A stretch of DNA of 64,000 nucleotides from Bradyrhizobium sp. CCBAU 53340 (lineage in GTDB: Bacteria; Pseudomonadota; Alphaproteobacteria; Rhizobiales; Xanthobacteraceae), in the NCBI RefSeq assembly GCF_015291645.1, contig NZ_CP030055.1, positions 6,882,001 through 6,946,000 of the forward strand. Reading direction: 5' to 3'. Shown here in pieces: positions 18,804-27,525 of the stretch (positions are counted from its first letter, which is position 1; each line of letters begins with the position of its first letter). The position numbers and the translations under genes are program-made. The notes below the pieces were generated by a model, which did no database searches, was not told the origin of the DNA, and saw only the letters and a program-made list of their open reading frames with translations.

Positions 18804-19358
18804 CTACGGCTTCTTCAGAAACACGAATTCCGTGTCGTCATACGCCCGCCGCTCCAGCTCCTCAAAACCCTCCGGCGCCGTGAACTGCGCGGCCTTCGCC
18901 TCTTCCACCACGAGCAGCGCGCCCGACGTCAGCCAGCCGCCATCGCGCAAGCTCGCCAGCGCCTTCTCCGCAAAACCCTTGCCGTAGGGCGGATCGAGGA
19001 ACACCAGCGAGAACGGCTCGACGGGATGTGCGGGGCCGAGGTCCGTCGCGTCGCGGCGGTAGACTTTGGTGACGCCGCCGAGGCCGAGCGACTCGACGTT
19101 GTTCCGGAGCAGCGCCCGCGCCTCCGCGCCATTGTCCACGAACAGCGTGAATTTCGCGCCGCGCGAGGATGCTTCGATGCCGAGCGCGCCGGTGCCGGCG
19201 AAGAGATCGAGAACGCGCGCATCCTCGATCGGATTGTCATAGGCATGCACGAGGATGTTGAACACGGACTCGCGCAGGCGATCCGCCGTGGGACGGATGT
19301 CGCGCGAGGACGGTGAGGCGAGATTGCGCCCCTTCAAGCGACCGCCGACCACGCGCAT
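18804..19358 (-). CDS. rsmD: 16S rRNA (guanine(966)-N(2))-methyltransferase RsmD
   Basis: RsmD methylates G966 in helix 31 of 16S rRNA during 30S assembly, using AdoMet. The 184-residue protein has motif I DLFAGTGALGIEA (about 51-63) and the catalytic amino-methyltransferase motif DPPYGKG near residues 121-127. It starts one base after the rluB stop and is clearly cotranscribed with it. Coupling of a pseudouridine synthase and rsmD is common in alphaproteobacteria. The 3' end runs into repeat A. Confidence 0.95.
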   Translation of the reverse strand: MRVVGGRLKGRNLASPSSRDIRPTADRLRESVFNILVHAYDNPIEDARVLDLFAGTGALGIEASSRGAKFTLFVDNGAEARALLRNNVESLGLGGVTKVYRRDATDLGPAHPVEPFSLVFLDPPYGKGFAEKALASLRDGGWLTSGALLVVEEAKAAQFTAPEGFEELERRAYDDTEFVFLKKP

Positions 19359-19359
19359 G

Positions 19360-21285
19360 CTATTCGTCCCGCGGTGTCAGATCGCGCTTGCCGTGATAGC
19401 CGCGCTTGGGACGGCGCGGCGGGCCGTAGCCATTGGCCTCCAGCTCATTGCGCTCGCGCGCTTCGTCGCTGCCGGTACGCTGCACCAGCACGCGGCGGCC
19501 CTTGCGGTCGGCGATCACGGCGCGCTTGGACGTCTTCTCGGCCTCGCCCGATGATTTCTTCGGCACGTCGAACTGCGCGCCGGACTTCTCGATCACCTTG
19601 TCGCCGAGCTGTTCGCGCAGCACGCGCGCACGGACCTCCTCGACCTGGCCTTCGGGGATTTCGCCGAGCTGGAACGGACCGTAGGAGACGCGGATCAGCC
19701 GGTTCACCTCGAGCCCGAGATGGGCACAGACGTTGCGCACCTCGCGGTTCTTGCCTTCGCGGATCGCGAACACCAGCCAGACGTTGGCGCCCTGGTCGCG
19801 CTCCAGCGTCGCCTCGATCGGCCCGTATTTGACGCCCTCGACCTCGATGCCGTTCTTGAGCTGGTCGAGCTGCGCCTGGGTGATGTCGCCATGGGCGCGG
19901 ACGCGGTAGCGGCGCAGCCAACCGGTGTCGGGCAGTTCGAGCGTGCGCGCGAGGCCGCCATCGTTGGTGAGCAGCAGCAGGCCCTCGGTGTTGAAGTCGA
20001 GCCGGCCGACGCTGATCAGGCGTGGCAGGCCTTCGGGCAGATTGTCGAACACGGTCGGACGCCCCTCAGGGTCGTCATGCGTCGTCATCAGCCCGCGCGG
20101 CTTGTGATAGAGGAACAGCCGCGTACGCTCGCGCTCCGGCAATGGCTTGCCATCGACCAACACGACGTCGTTCTTGGTGACGTCGAGCGCCGGCGAGTTG
20201 ATGACGCGGCCGTTGACGGTGACGCGGCCCTGCGTGACCATCTCCTCGGCATCGCGGCGCGAGGCTAGGCCCGCACGCGCAAGTGCCTTGGCGATGCGCT
20301 CACCGGCCTTTTTCGGCTTCGGCGCCTCTTCGCGGCGCGGCCGTCCTTCGAAATCACGATCGCGCTCGCGATAGGCGCCGCGGCCGCCGAAGGCCGGACG
20401 CTTCTCGAAGATCCGGCTGTCGTCCTCGTTTTCGCGGCGCGGACGGTCGCGGAAGCGGCCTTCGCTGCGTGGATGCTCCTGCCAGTCCATGCGACCTTCG
20501 GGCCGCTCGCGCGGACGATCGAATTTCGGACGGTCGCGGAACGGACGATCACCTGACGCGCGATCATCGCGTGAACGCGAAAAGCGCGGACGGTCTTCAC
20601 CGCGGCCTGCCTCGCGACGATCATCGCGCTGACGCCACGGCTTCTCCTCGCCGCGATCGCGGCCGCCGAAATCCTTGTCGAACGACTTGCGCGGACGGTC
20701 ACCACGCGGACGATCGTCGCGCTTCTGCCACGGCTTGGAATCGCTGCGCTCGCCGCGATCGCGCGAGAACTTCCGCTCACCCTCGAACTTGCGCTCGGAA
20801 CGCTCGCCGCGCGGCGCATAGGGCCGCTTCTCGCCGAACTTCTTGTCACCGAAGCGCCCCGCCGGACGCGCATCGTCGCGATCCCGGCTGCGCGGCGGGC
20901 GGTCGTCGCGCCCGTACGAGGGACGATCCCCGCGCGGCTTGAAGGAGCGCTTCTCGCCATCGCGCGGTCCGCGCTCGGAGAAGGGCCGGTCGCCACGCGG
21001 CTTGAAGCTGCGCTCGCCGCGGCCCTCATTGCTGCGATCGTCGCGCTTGAAGCGGGGACGGTCGGAAAAATCACGGCGCGGCGCATCGCCCTCCTCGCGG
21101 CGGCGGAAAGGTCGCCCCTCGCCACGCGGCGGACGGCTATCGCGGTCGCCCCTCCCCTCGCCCTTGCCCTCGAAACCGCGCTTGGCGAATTTCTTCTCGG
21201 GGCCGCGCGGCTTGCCGCTGCGGCCGCCTTTGGGCGGGCCTCGCCGGCCGCGGGAATCGTTGTCTTTGTCGCTGTCGCGAGGCAT
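19360..21285 (-). CDS. rluB: 23S rRNA pseudouridine synthase RluB family with long disordered N-terminus
   Basis: The C-terminal 310 or so residues are a RluB/E/F-type pseudouridine synthase: an S4 RNA-binding domain (from about residue 326, AKALARAGLASRRDAEE) followed by the catalytic block GRLDFNTEGLLLL with the active aspartate. RluB modifies U2605 of 23S rRNA in E. coli. The first 325 residues are an extraordinary Arg/Asp/Gly/Lys-rich low-complexity region with many RGDRP-like units, surely disordered and RNA-binding in character. I start at ATG 21285 (MPRDSDKD) rather than 12 bases earlier. It is the first gene of the rluB-rsmD operon. Confidence 0.92.
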   Translation of the reverse strand: MPRDSDKDNDSRGRRGPPKGGRSGKPRGPEKKFAKRGFEGKGEGRGDRDSRPPRGEGRPFRRREEGDAPRRDFSDRPRFKRDDRSNEGRGERSFKPRGDRPFSERGPRDGEKRSFKPRGDRPSYGRDDRPPRSRDRDDARPAGRFGDKKFGEKRPYAPRGERSERKFEGERKFSRDRGERSDSKPWQKRDDRPRGDRPRKSFDKDFGGRDRGEEKPWRQRDDRREAGRGEDRPRFSRSRDDRASGDRPFRDRPKFDRPRERPEGRMDWQEHPRSEGRFRDRPRRENEDDSRIFEKRPAFGGRGAYRERDRDFEGRPRREEAPKPKKAGERIAKALARAGLASRRDAEEMVTQGRVTVNGRVINSPALDVTKNDVVLVDGKPLPERERTRLFLYHKPRGLMTTHDDPEGRPTVFDNLPEGLPRLISVGRLDFNTEGLLLLTNDGGLARTLELPDTGWLRRYRVRAHGDITQAQLDQLKNGIEVEGVKYGPIEATLERDQGANVWLVFAIREGKNREVRNVCAHLGLEVNRLIRVSYGPFQLGEIPEGQVEEVRARVLREQLGDKVIEKSGAQFDVPKKSSGEAEKTSKRAVIADRKGRRVLVQRTGSDEARERNELEANGYGPPRRPKRGYHGKRDLTPRDE

Positions 21286-21404
21286 GAATAATCTCACTCA
21301 GGGGGTGGCCAGACGCATTGTGCGCGCTCGTTCCGAGCCGCATGCTCAGGCAAAACAGGTAAAGCACTTCTGCTGAAGGCGCAGCTAGTAGCAGGTTTCT
21401 TCGG

Positions 21405-21863
21405 ATGATACGAGGCTTGAAAGCCCCCTCTTTCATGGATTTGGCGCTCAAAACGGCCGAAAACGCCGGAAAATCGGGCGAAGTCCCGATCGGGTGCGTC
21501 ATCGTCCGCAATTACGAGGTCATCGCCACCGCCGCCAACCGGACCCTGACCGATTACGACCCCACGGGACACGCCGAAATCGTTGCGCTGCGCGAGGCGG
21601 CGAAGAAGATCGGCAGCGAGCGCCTGGTCGACTGCGACCTCTACGTGACCTTGGAGCCCTGCACCATGTGTGCGGGGGCGATCTCCTTTGCAAGGGTCCG
21701 CCGGCTCTATTACGGCGCCGCCGACCCCAAGGGCGGCGCGGTGGAGTCGGGCGTGCGGTTCTTTGCTTCCCCAACCTGCCACCACGCCCCCGACGTCTAT
21801 TCCGGCGTCGGCGAGAGCGAGGCGGCGCGGCTGCTCAAGGAGTTCTTTCGCGAGCGGCGCTAG
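21405..21863 (+). CDS. tadA: tRNA-specific adenosine deaminase TadA
   Basis: TadA deaminates the wobble adenosine of tRNA-Arg(ACG) to inosine, an essential step in decoding. The zinc deaminase motifs are HAE (56-58) and PCTMC (85-89), giving His and two Cys as ligands and Glu as proton shuttle. At 152 residues the length is typical. An ATG at 21435 would give a start ten residues shorter. Its stop overlaps the stop of the opposing dehalogenase gene in the palindrome CTAG. It diverges from rluB, which starts about 120 bases upstream. Confidence 0.94.
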   Translation: MIRGLKAPSFMDLALKTAENAGKSGEVPIGCVIVRNYEVIATAANRTLTDYDPTGHAEIVALREAAKKIGSERLVDCDLYVTLEPCTMCAGAISFARVRRLYYGAADPKGGAVESGVRFFASPTCHHAPDVYSGVGESEAARLLKEFFRERR

Positions 21864-22765
21864 CCCCCGGCAAAAAACGCGCGCAGCGCCTGCGCGGTCA
21901 CCTCAGGATTCTCCTCGGTGAGGAAGTGGCCGGAATCAACCGGCATGCCGTCGACATTGGTGGCCCATTGCTTCCAGACATCGAGCGGGGTCGCCGCGGC
22001 CTGCGCCACGCCGGCATTGCCCCACAGCGCCAGCATCGGCACGGTGATCTTCTTGGCCGAGTCGTAATCGCCCTTGTCGAGGTCGTAGTCGATATAGGCG
22101 CCGGCGCGGTAGTCCTCGCACATCGCGTGCACGCGGGCGGGATCGCGGAACGGGGCGATGTAGTGTTCGAGCGCGCGCTTGTCGATCGCGTCCAGCGTCC
22201 TCGACTTGGTCTGGCTCGCCATCTTGAAGCGCAGGAAGAATTCGCCCTGGGCCGAGATCAGCGTCTCCGGCAGCGGCGCGGGCTGGGCGAGAAAGGTCCA
22301 GTGATAGATCTTCAGCGCGTAGGCGCGGTTCATCCGCTCCCAGTAATTATAGGTCGGCAGGATATCGAGCACGGCGAGCTTCGAGAGCCGGCCGGGATGG
22401 TCGAGCGCGAGCCGATACGACACGCGGCCGCCGCGGTCGTGGCCGGCCAGCGCGAAATGGACATGGCCGAGGCGCTCCATCATCTCGACCATCGCTTTCG
22501 CCATCGCGCGCTTAGAGTAGGGCATGTGCAGCGCATCGCTCTCGGGCATGTCGGACCAGCCATAGCCCGGCAGGTCGGCGATGATCAGCGTGAACTGGTC
22601 GGCCAGCGCAGGCGCGACGCGGTGCCACATCACATGCGTCTCGGAGAAGCCGTGCAGCAGCAGCAGCGGCGGACCCTTGCCGCCGACGCGGGCGAAGATA
22701 CGGCCGAACGAGGTGTTGACCCATTCGGAGGCGAAACCGGGATAGAGGTCGGCGAGATCGGACAT
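21860..22765 (-). CDS. Fluoroacetate dehalogenase (alpha/beta hydrolase)
   Basis: This enzyme family hydrolyses the carbon-fluorine bond of fluoroacetate, and other 2-haloacetates, to glycolate. The 301-residue sequence keeps the numbering I recall for the R. palustris enzyme RPA1163: nucleophile D110 in GHDRGGR, carboxylate-binding R111 and R114, acid D134, halide pocket H155, W156 and Y219, and catalytic H280. One pocket residue differs: W185 of that enzyme is Q185 here. It is cytoplasmic and probably monocistronic, lying between tadA and purD. The overall identity to RPA1163 looks high, so the family is secure; the natural substrate is inferred. Confidence 0.88.
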   Translation of the reverse strand: MSDLADLYPGFASEWVNTSFGRIFARVGGKGPPLLLLHGFSETHVMWHRVAPALADQFTLIIADLPGYGWSDMPESDALHMPYSKRAMAKAMVEMMERLGHVHFALAGHDRGGRVSYRLALDHPGRLSKLAVLDILPTYNYWERMNRAYALKIYHWTFLAQPAPLPETLISAQGEFFLRFKMASQTKSRTLDAIDKRALEHYIAPFRDPARVHAMCEDYRAGAYIDYDLDKGDYDSAKKITVPMLALWGNAGVAQAAATPLDVWKQWATNVDGMPVDSGHFLTEENPEVTAQALRAFFAGG

Positions 22766-22847
22766 CTTGTTGCATCCTTGTCAGGTCAGTTTCAGGGCCA
22801 ACGACAAACCAAATGTCGAAAACAACCCCATGCACAGTAGCGGTATT

Positions 22848-22878
22848 ATCAGCGGGGTGGCTAACCCCGTCTGCTGAT
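22848..22878. other. Imperfect inverted repeat upstream of the dehalogenase
   Basis: ATCAGC-GGGGT pairs with ACCCC and GCTGAT across an asymmetric loop, about 85 bases upstream of the dehalogenase start. It could be an operator or a hairpin; nothing else supports either reading. Confidence 0.3.
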
Positions 22879-22979
22879 TGCGCATTTCTGGGACGTCGAG
22901 ATGGCGCCGTGATGGCGCCCGCGTATCGAGGCTCCGGACCGGCGCGTTGCACGCGCCGGCGGAAATGACGCTATTGTTT

Positions 22980-23028
22980 GAGCATGATCTTTTCGGAAAA
23001 CCGCTTCACACTTTTCCGGATCATGCTC
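22980..23028. repeat. Short palindromic repeat with GAGCATGATC ends
   Basis: A 49-bp element has perfect 10-bp terminal inverted repeats, GAGCATGATC and GATCATGCTC, and an inner pairing of CGGAAAA with TTTTCCG. I recognise it as a high-copy intergenic element of bradyrhizobia and other Rhizobiales. Its last base is shared with the purD stop codon (CTA on this strand), so it forms the start of the purD 3' untranslated region. Confidence 0.75.
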
Positions 23029-24311
23029 TAGCCCTTCGCCTTCTCGGCTTCCACCGCCTGCCAGCCGATGTCGCGGCGGCAAAAGCCCTCCGGCCAGACG
23101 ATGCGGTCGACGGCCTGATAGGCGCGGGCCTGCGCTTCGGTCACCGTCGCCCCCAGCGCGCAGACATTGAGCACGCGGCCGCCATTGGCGAGGATGGCGC
23201 CGTCCTTCGCCACCGTGCCGGCGTGGAAGATCTCGACGGTGTCGACCTTGGCGGCGTCCTCGAGCCCCTCGATGCGCGTGCCCTTCTGATAGTCGCCCGG
23301 ATAGCCTTTTGCCGCCATCACCACCGTCAGTGCAGACTCCGGATACCAGCGCAGGTCGAAGTTCTTCAGCTGGCCGTCGCAAGCGGCGAGGAACGCCGGC
23401 ACGATGTCGCTCATCATGCGCAGCATCAGCACCTGGCATTCAGGATCGCCGAAGCGGACGTTGAACTCGAACAGCTTTGGGCCCTGCGTCGTCAGCATGA
23501 TCCCGGCATAGAGCACGCCGCGGAACGGCGTGCCGCGCTGCTTCATGCCCGTGACCGTCGGCAGGATGATCTTGGCCATGATCGCGTCGTGGATCGCGGG
23601 CGTCACCAAAGGCGTCGGCGAATAGGCGCCCATGCCGCCGGTGTTCGGGCCGACGTCGTGGTCGAACACGCGCTTGTGGTCCTGCGCGGAGGCGAGCGGA
23701 ATGGCGGTCTCGCCGTCGCACAGCGCAAAGAAGCTGATCTCGCGGCCCGGCAAAAACTCCTCGATCACGACTTCAGTGCCGGCCTCGCCAAAGGCGCCCT
23801 CGAACATCATGGCGATGGCGTCCTCCGCCTCGCGCACTGACTTCGCAACGACGACGCCCTTGCCGGCGGCAAGGCCATCGGCCTTCACCACGATCGGGGC
23901 GCCCTGGCTCTGCACATAGGCGCGCGCCTCATCGGCGTTGGTGAAGCGCTTGTAGGCGCCGGTCGGAATGCCGAACTCGGTGCAGAGCGCCTTGGTAAAG
24001 CCCTTGGAGCTTTCGAGCTGGGCCGGGATCTTGTCCGGCCCGAACGCCTTGATTCCGGCGGCGGTCAGATCATCGACGATGCCGGCCGCCAGCGGCGTCT
24101 CCGGCCCGACCACGACCAGCTCGACCGCGTTCTTCTTGCAGAAGTCGATCACCGCGGCATGGTCGGCGACATCGAGCGCCACGCATTCCGCCTCCCGCGC
24201 GATGCCGGCATTGCCGGGCGCGCACCAGAATTTGGTCACCAGGGGAGAGGCTGCGATCTTCCACGCCAGGGCATGTTCGCGGCCGCCGGAACCAAGCAGG
24301 AGAATGTGCAT
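23028..24311 (-). CDS. purD: Phosphoribosylamine--glycine ligase
   Basis: PurD (GAR synthetase) joins phosphoribosylamine and glycine with ATP, the second step of de novo purine synthesis. It is a 427-residue ATP-grasp enzyme of normal length, opening with [14 protein letters not shown], which fixes the start at 24311 rather than the longer open frame. The phosphate-binding and metal-binding segments appear in order: [15 protein letters not shown] near residue 135, [10 protein letters not shown] near 225 and FNVRFGDPE near 285. It is a single-gene unit; the foreign island begins just upstream of its start. Confidence 0.95.
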   Translation of the reverse strand: MHILLLGSGGREHALAWKIAASPLVTKFWCAPGNAGIAREAECVALDVADHAAVIDFCKKNAVELVVVGPETPLAAGIVDDLTAAGIKAFGPDKIPAQLESSKGFTKALCTEFGIPTGAYKRFTNADEARAYVQSQGAPIVVKADGLAAGKGVVVAKSVREAEDAIAMMFEGAFGEAGTEVVIEEFLPGREISFFALCDGETAIPLASAQDHKRVFDHDVGPNTGGMGAYSPTPLVTPAIHDAIMAKIILPTVTGMKQRGTPFRGVLYAGIMLTTQGPKLFEFNVRFGDPECQVLMLRMMSDIVPAFLAACDGQLKNFDLRWYPESALTVVMAAKGYPGDYQKGTRIEGLEDAAKVDTVEIFHAGTVAKDGAILANGGRVLNVCALGATVTEAQARAYQAVDRIVWPEGFCRRDIGWQAVEAEKAKG

Positions 24312-24381
24312 CGAAGGCTCGAAATGAGGGGTTTTGCTGGGGCCGGAGGTCGCATGAATCGGGGTGGGGCTCAAGGGCGCT

Positions 24382-24444
24382 GGCCCCGAACTCCCCGTCA
24401 TTCCGGGGCACCGCCGAGGCGCGAGCGGGTAATTCATCGGGGCC
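24382..24444. repeat. Inverted-repeat-bounded remnant next to the island edge
   Basis: GGCCCCGA at 24382-24389 pairs with TCGGGGCC at 24437-24444. Between them lies a GTCATTCCGGGG segment that resembles bradyrhizobial intergenic repeats but appears cut short. It lies just left of the point where base composition falls. Confidence 0.4.
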
Positions 24445-24533
24445 ACTATGCGCCGACCGGTTGGCGACGCTACGGAATTTACCTCCGCTTCGGTGGATTA
24501 GGCCTATTGTGGGGGAAGTGTCGAAATTTAGAT

Positions 24534-24562
24534 TTGACAACTAGCGGTATTGCGACTTGCTG
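24534..24562 (+). promoter_or_regulatory. Possible promoter of the island operon
   Basis: A perfect TTGACA at 24534-24539 lies about 55 bases before the first island gene. The matching -10 region is poor (TTGCTG at the 17-base spacing), so only the -35 half is convincing. Confidence 0.25.
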
Positions 24563-24592
24563 GATGCGTCTAAAACGTAACCATGAGTCGGC

Positions 24593-25252
24593 GTGGGTAA
24601 GCAGTTGGACACGGCAGGGGGAGAGGACACACCGGAGGGGTTTTGCTTTCTATGCTCCCCCTCGTCTGAACTCGTGTTTCTCGAATCGCAGAATTTCTAT
24701 GCGCTCGCCGGGCTTGGACCGGTCGTAGACGGCTACTGCGTTGTTGCAGCAAAAGCGCACTCTAGATCGATGGCAGACCTAGCTCCGACTTTGCGAGCGG
24801 AGCGAGATTCATTCCTAGGTGCGGTCCGAACTAGGCTGTCTGCAATGTACGGAAACTGTCTCATCACGGAACATGGCCGCATGGCGGTTTGTGCGGCCGG
24901 TGAGCACGACCATCATTGTTTCCATGCGCACTTCCTAGTGTTTCCAGGTAGTGAGGATGTTTCGTCCCTCGCCAGTTCGTACTTTGCCAACACCGCCGAG
25001 TTTTCGACGTTGGAAGGCGCGCTGGCCTTTGCTGCACTGCACCCTGAGTATCTTCTAACATCACCCAGCTCGAGCCGCCTACTTATCCATTCGACACCGC
25101 TCAATGCTCCTCGACAGCTCGCCCGGTTCCTCGTGGCATGGAAAAATGGCAATGCGCATCTAGCTGACTGGAAAGCTTGGCCACAGCGTGAACGCGCTAT
25201 TTCCATCGCCAATACACTGCGGACCGCCTTTGTTTCGGAAGATCAATGCTAA
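24593..25252 (+). CDS. HIT-like nucleotide hydrolase/transferase family protein
   Basis: This 219-residue protein is related to the histidine-triad superfamily, which hydrolyses or transfers nucleotidyl groups through a histidine-AMP intermediate. The N-terminal C18-x2-C21 pair resembles the HIT zinc site and is followed by a GPVVDGYCVVAAKAHSRS segment typical of HIT folds. The triad region reads H111-A-H113-F-L115-V-F-P, so the first two histidines are present and the third is Leu. A C-terminal extension of about 90 residues has no known domain. I use GTG 24593 as start because no ATG is available. It overlaps the next gene by seven bases and is the first gene of the island operon. Confidence 0.75.
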   Translation: MGKQLDTAGGEDTPEGFCFLCSPSSELVFLESQNFYALAGLGPVVDGYCVVAAKAHSRSMADLAPTLRAERDSFLGAVRTRLSAMYGNCLITEHGRMAVCAAGEHDHHCFHAHFLVFPGSEDVSSLASSYFANTAEFSTLEGALAFAALHPEYLLTSPSSSRLLIHSTPLNAPRQLARFLVAWKNGNAHLADWKAWPQRERAISIANTLRTAFVSEDQC

Positions 25253-26268
25253 CGGACGCAAAGATCGATAGCGCGCTCAAGAAGCTAGCGGATTCGTTCC
25301 TGAACGAGCAACGCGCTGTTGAGGGCGGCTCCGACTTCAAGGGCTGGGGCCAATTCATCGGTCAGAAAAATCGAAACCAAGTCGGCCTGTACGGCACCTG
25401 CGCGGGAGTTATTTGCATCTCGCTAGCATATGGCTATCCCCGCATTCCGGCGCCGGTAATAGATTATCTAGCTTCACTCTGGAACGACAGGAACGTGCCG
25501 GGCACGAGAGGCGGACGTGATTTTGCGCTCACGGCGAGGCGCGCCTTTTTCTTGATGGCCGTGCGACAATCCAAACATCCCAAACTGCAAGCGATAGCCC
25601 CGGAAGCGGACCGTGAGCTGCGAGAGAGAATACTTTCCGATGGGCTCTTGGTAGGATGGCAAATCGACAAGTCCACGAGAGCTGCAACGGGGAATGAGAC
25701 GGCGACGTGCGTTGCAATTTTAGCTTACGCCTTGACCGGGAAGAAGAGCGATATTCCCCCCGAGATGCAAAGAGCAGCGAACGTTCTGCAGGAACGTCTT
25801 GAGGGCGCCCCCTCTTCGAATAGCGGCCTAAGAAAATTCTCTCTTTGCGCTCTTTGTCTAGCTCTGGACCGGGGGAACCTACGGCCCCGGATCAAGCAGT
25901 GGATTGCGAGGAGCAAGATCACGCAGGAGACTCGCGGGCAAGACACTCTGGATTTTTGGGATTATGATTATCGGGCGAGTGAAGGCCTGATCTCTCGGCG
26001 CGACTACCTACACGTTCCTGCGGATTCCGTTGACATTCTTTTGGCAAGTGGACTGACAGGCGACAAAGGGCAGCATCTAGAGGCGCTCAAGCTGGCCGAT
26101 GAAGCGGCTGACTCGTTTATCGATTCAGGCTTTTACTTCGGAGGAAGAGAGAGAGCTACGAGCCTAAGCCAAGCCTGGGTTGCCTTGGCGCTTGAGCATT
26201 CAAAGAACCTTATTGCGGCCCGATCCGACAGCAAACACTGGTATTCTTACTTTTGGCGTGGATCGTGA
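25246..26268 (+). CDS. Island protein of unknown function, possibly an alpha/alpha toroid
   Basis: I do not recognise this 340-residue protein. It is cytoplasmic, with no signal peptide or membrane helix. Several helical segments follow a spacing that recalls terpene-cyclase or prenyltransferase alpha/alpha toroids: GLYGTCAGVICISLAYGY near residue 48, ETATCVAILAYAL near 150, FSLCALCLALDRG near 197 and SLSQAWVALALE near 307. No DxDD or DDxxD catalytic motif is seen, so a binding or scaffold role is as likely as catalysis. The ATG overlaps the stop of the HIT-like gene, and the next gene follows 15 bases later, so it belongs to the operon. Confidence 0.7.
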   Translation: MLTDAKIDSALKKLADSFLNEQRAVEGGSDFKGWGQFIGQKNRNQVGLYGTCAGVICISLAYGYPRIPAPVIDYLASLWNDRNVPGTRGGRDFALTARRAFFLMAVRQSKHPKLQAIAPEADRELRERILSDGLLVGWQIDKSTRAATGNETATCVAILAYALTGKKSDIPPEMQRAANVLQERLEGAPSSNSGLRKFSLCALCLALDRGNLRPRIKQWIARSKITQETRGQDTLDFWDYDYRASEGLISRRDYLHVPADSVDILLASGLTGDKGQHLEALKLADEAADSFIDSGFYFGGRERATSLSQAWVALALEHSKNLIAARSDSKHWYSYFWRGS

Positions 26269-26283
26269 AGCAGGGGTGCAACC

Positions 26284-27525
26284 ATGATAATTCATGATCC
26301 CATTTATGGGGCATTTGAGCCGCCAAGCTTCTTAGACCGTCTGATACTCGCTCCTGAGGTGCGCCGTCTCATGGGGGTTCGGTTGCTAAACGCACCGTCA
26401 CCCTCACTACCGACGCTATCGGAGGTCCGACGGTTTTCTCATACGCTTGGAGTTCTTAGGTTAGCGCTCCTCAATCCTCACAACGGGCTAGCGCGAGACG
26501 AAGTTAGGGCGCTTTCCGCAGCGATTTTGATACACGATGCTGCAACTCCGCCGTTTGCTCACCTGCTTGAATATTACCTCAAGGATCGCGCTGGATGGGA
26601 CCACGAAGCCGCGCTGCCTGATCTACTTACCGGACATAACTTGTTCGGCAATATCGCACATCAAATACTGCCGGGAGAGGAACTGAGGTTCAAGCGGCTC
26701 TGCAGCGCCAGCAAAATCGATTTTGAATTGGTATTACAGATCGTGCGGAAGGAGCATCCCTCGTCCGCTTTGCTGTTCGGAGCGTTGGACTTCGACAACC
26801 TTGACAACGTCCTGAGAATGGCTTGGGCGCTAGGGCTGAACACGCAATCGGCTTCGTTTCTGCAGATTGCGCGGGAGATCGGTGTTTCGATAGACGGGAA
26901 AATGCTCCTTTCAGAGCGTAACGCTTCGTCAGTCGAGGCTTGGGCCGAGACGCGTCGGAGAGTTTACGACATCCTGGTGTTCGATTCCATAACGGTCGCA
27001 ACACAGGCGGTCCTTACCAAGGCGATTTCGCTGCTATTCAATGAAAGCGCCGTGTCAGAGATACATTGGGCCAATCGCGACCAAGACTTTCTCGATCTGC
27101 TAACGCGTGCACCAAAAACGAAGGATTTGATGCTGCGACATTTTCATCAAAGCCTTCCTTCCCACGTCTTCGCGCTGCAAGTGCCGGGGTCGCTTGCGAG
27201 CCTGGGATTTTCATCGCGCGATGCCGCGATAAGCTTAGTGGAGAAGCTGGCGCAGGACGAATTTGGTATCAAAAAGCCTTTCGGATACGCCTTCGTTGAT
27301 AAGTCCGCGTTTTCGAAAAAACTAGAGTTCACCGATCCGGCGACAAGACACCGGTGGACTTTTGGTGCTGCGTCGCAGAGCGTTGTGTTCTATTGCTTTG
27401 CCACTGAGGCGGAGAGGCCAGCGCAGCCAATCCAAGAGCGATTCCAGAATATTCTGCTTAAAGAGCTGGGCGGGGCGGTTAAGGTAGATGTTGACACGAA
27501 CGAAAACAATCGATTTGCGCGCTAG
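26284..27525 (+). CDS. HD-superfamily phosphohydrolase, SAMHD1-like
   Basis: This 413-residue HD hydrolase belongs to the group that includes SAMHD1 and dGTPases. It opens with the family's IIHDPIYGAF, then PEVRRLMGVR, H53 in FSHTLGV, H84-D85 in LIHDAATPPFAH, and a later aspartate in LDFDNLDNVL (171-174), giving a complete H..HD..D metal site. Such enzymes remove triphosphate from dNTPs or cleave other nucleotides; several are antiviral through dNTP depletion. The C-terminal 200 residues match nothing I know. Its end overlaps the methyltransferase start by 38 bases. Confidence 0.8.
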   Translation: MIIHDPIYGAFEPPSFLDRLILAPEVRRLMGVRLLNAPSPSLPTLSEVRRFSHTLGVLRLALLNPHNGLARDEVRALSAAILIHDAATPPFAHLLEYYLKDRAGWDHEAALPDLLTGHNLFGNIAHQILPGEELRFKRLCSASKIDFELVLQIVRKEHPSSALLFGALDFDNLDNVLRMAWALGLNTQSASFLQIAREIGVSIDGKMLLSERNASSVEAWAETRRRVYDILVFDSITVATQAVLTKAISLLFNESAVSEIHWANRDQDFLDLLTRAPKTKDLMLRHFHQSLPSHVFALQVPGSLASLGFSSRDAAISLVEKLAQDEFGIKKPFGYAFVDKSAFSKKLEFTDPATRHRWTFGAASQSVVFYCFATEAERPAQPIQERFQNILLKELGGAVKVDVDTNENNRFAR

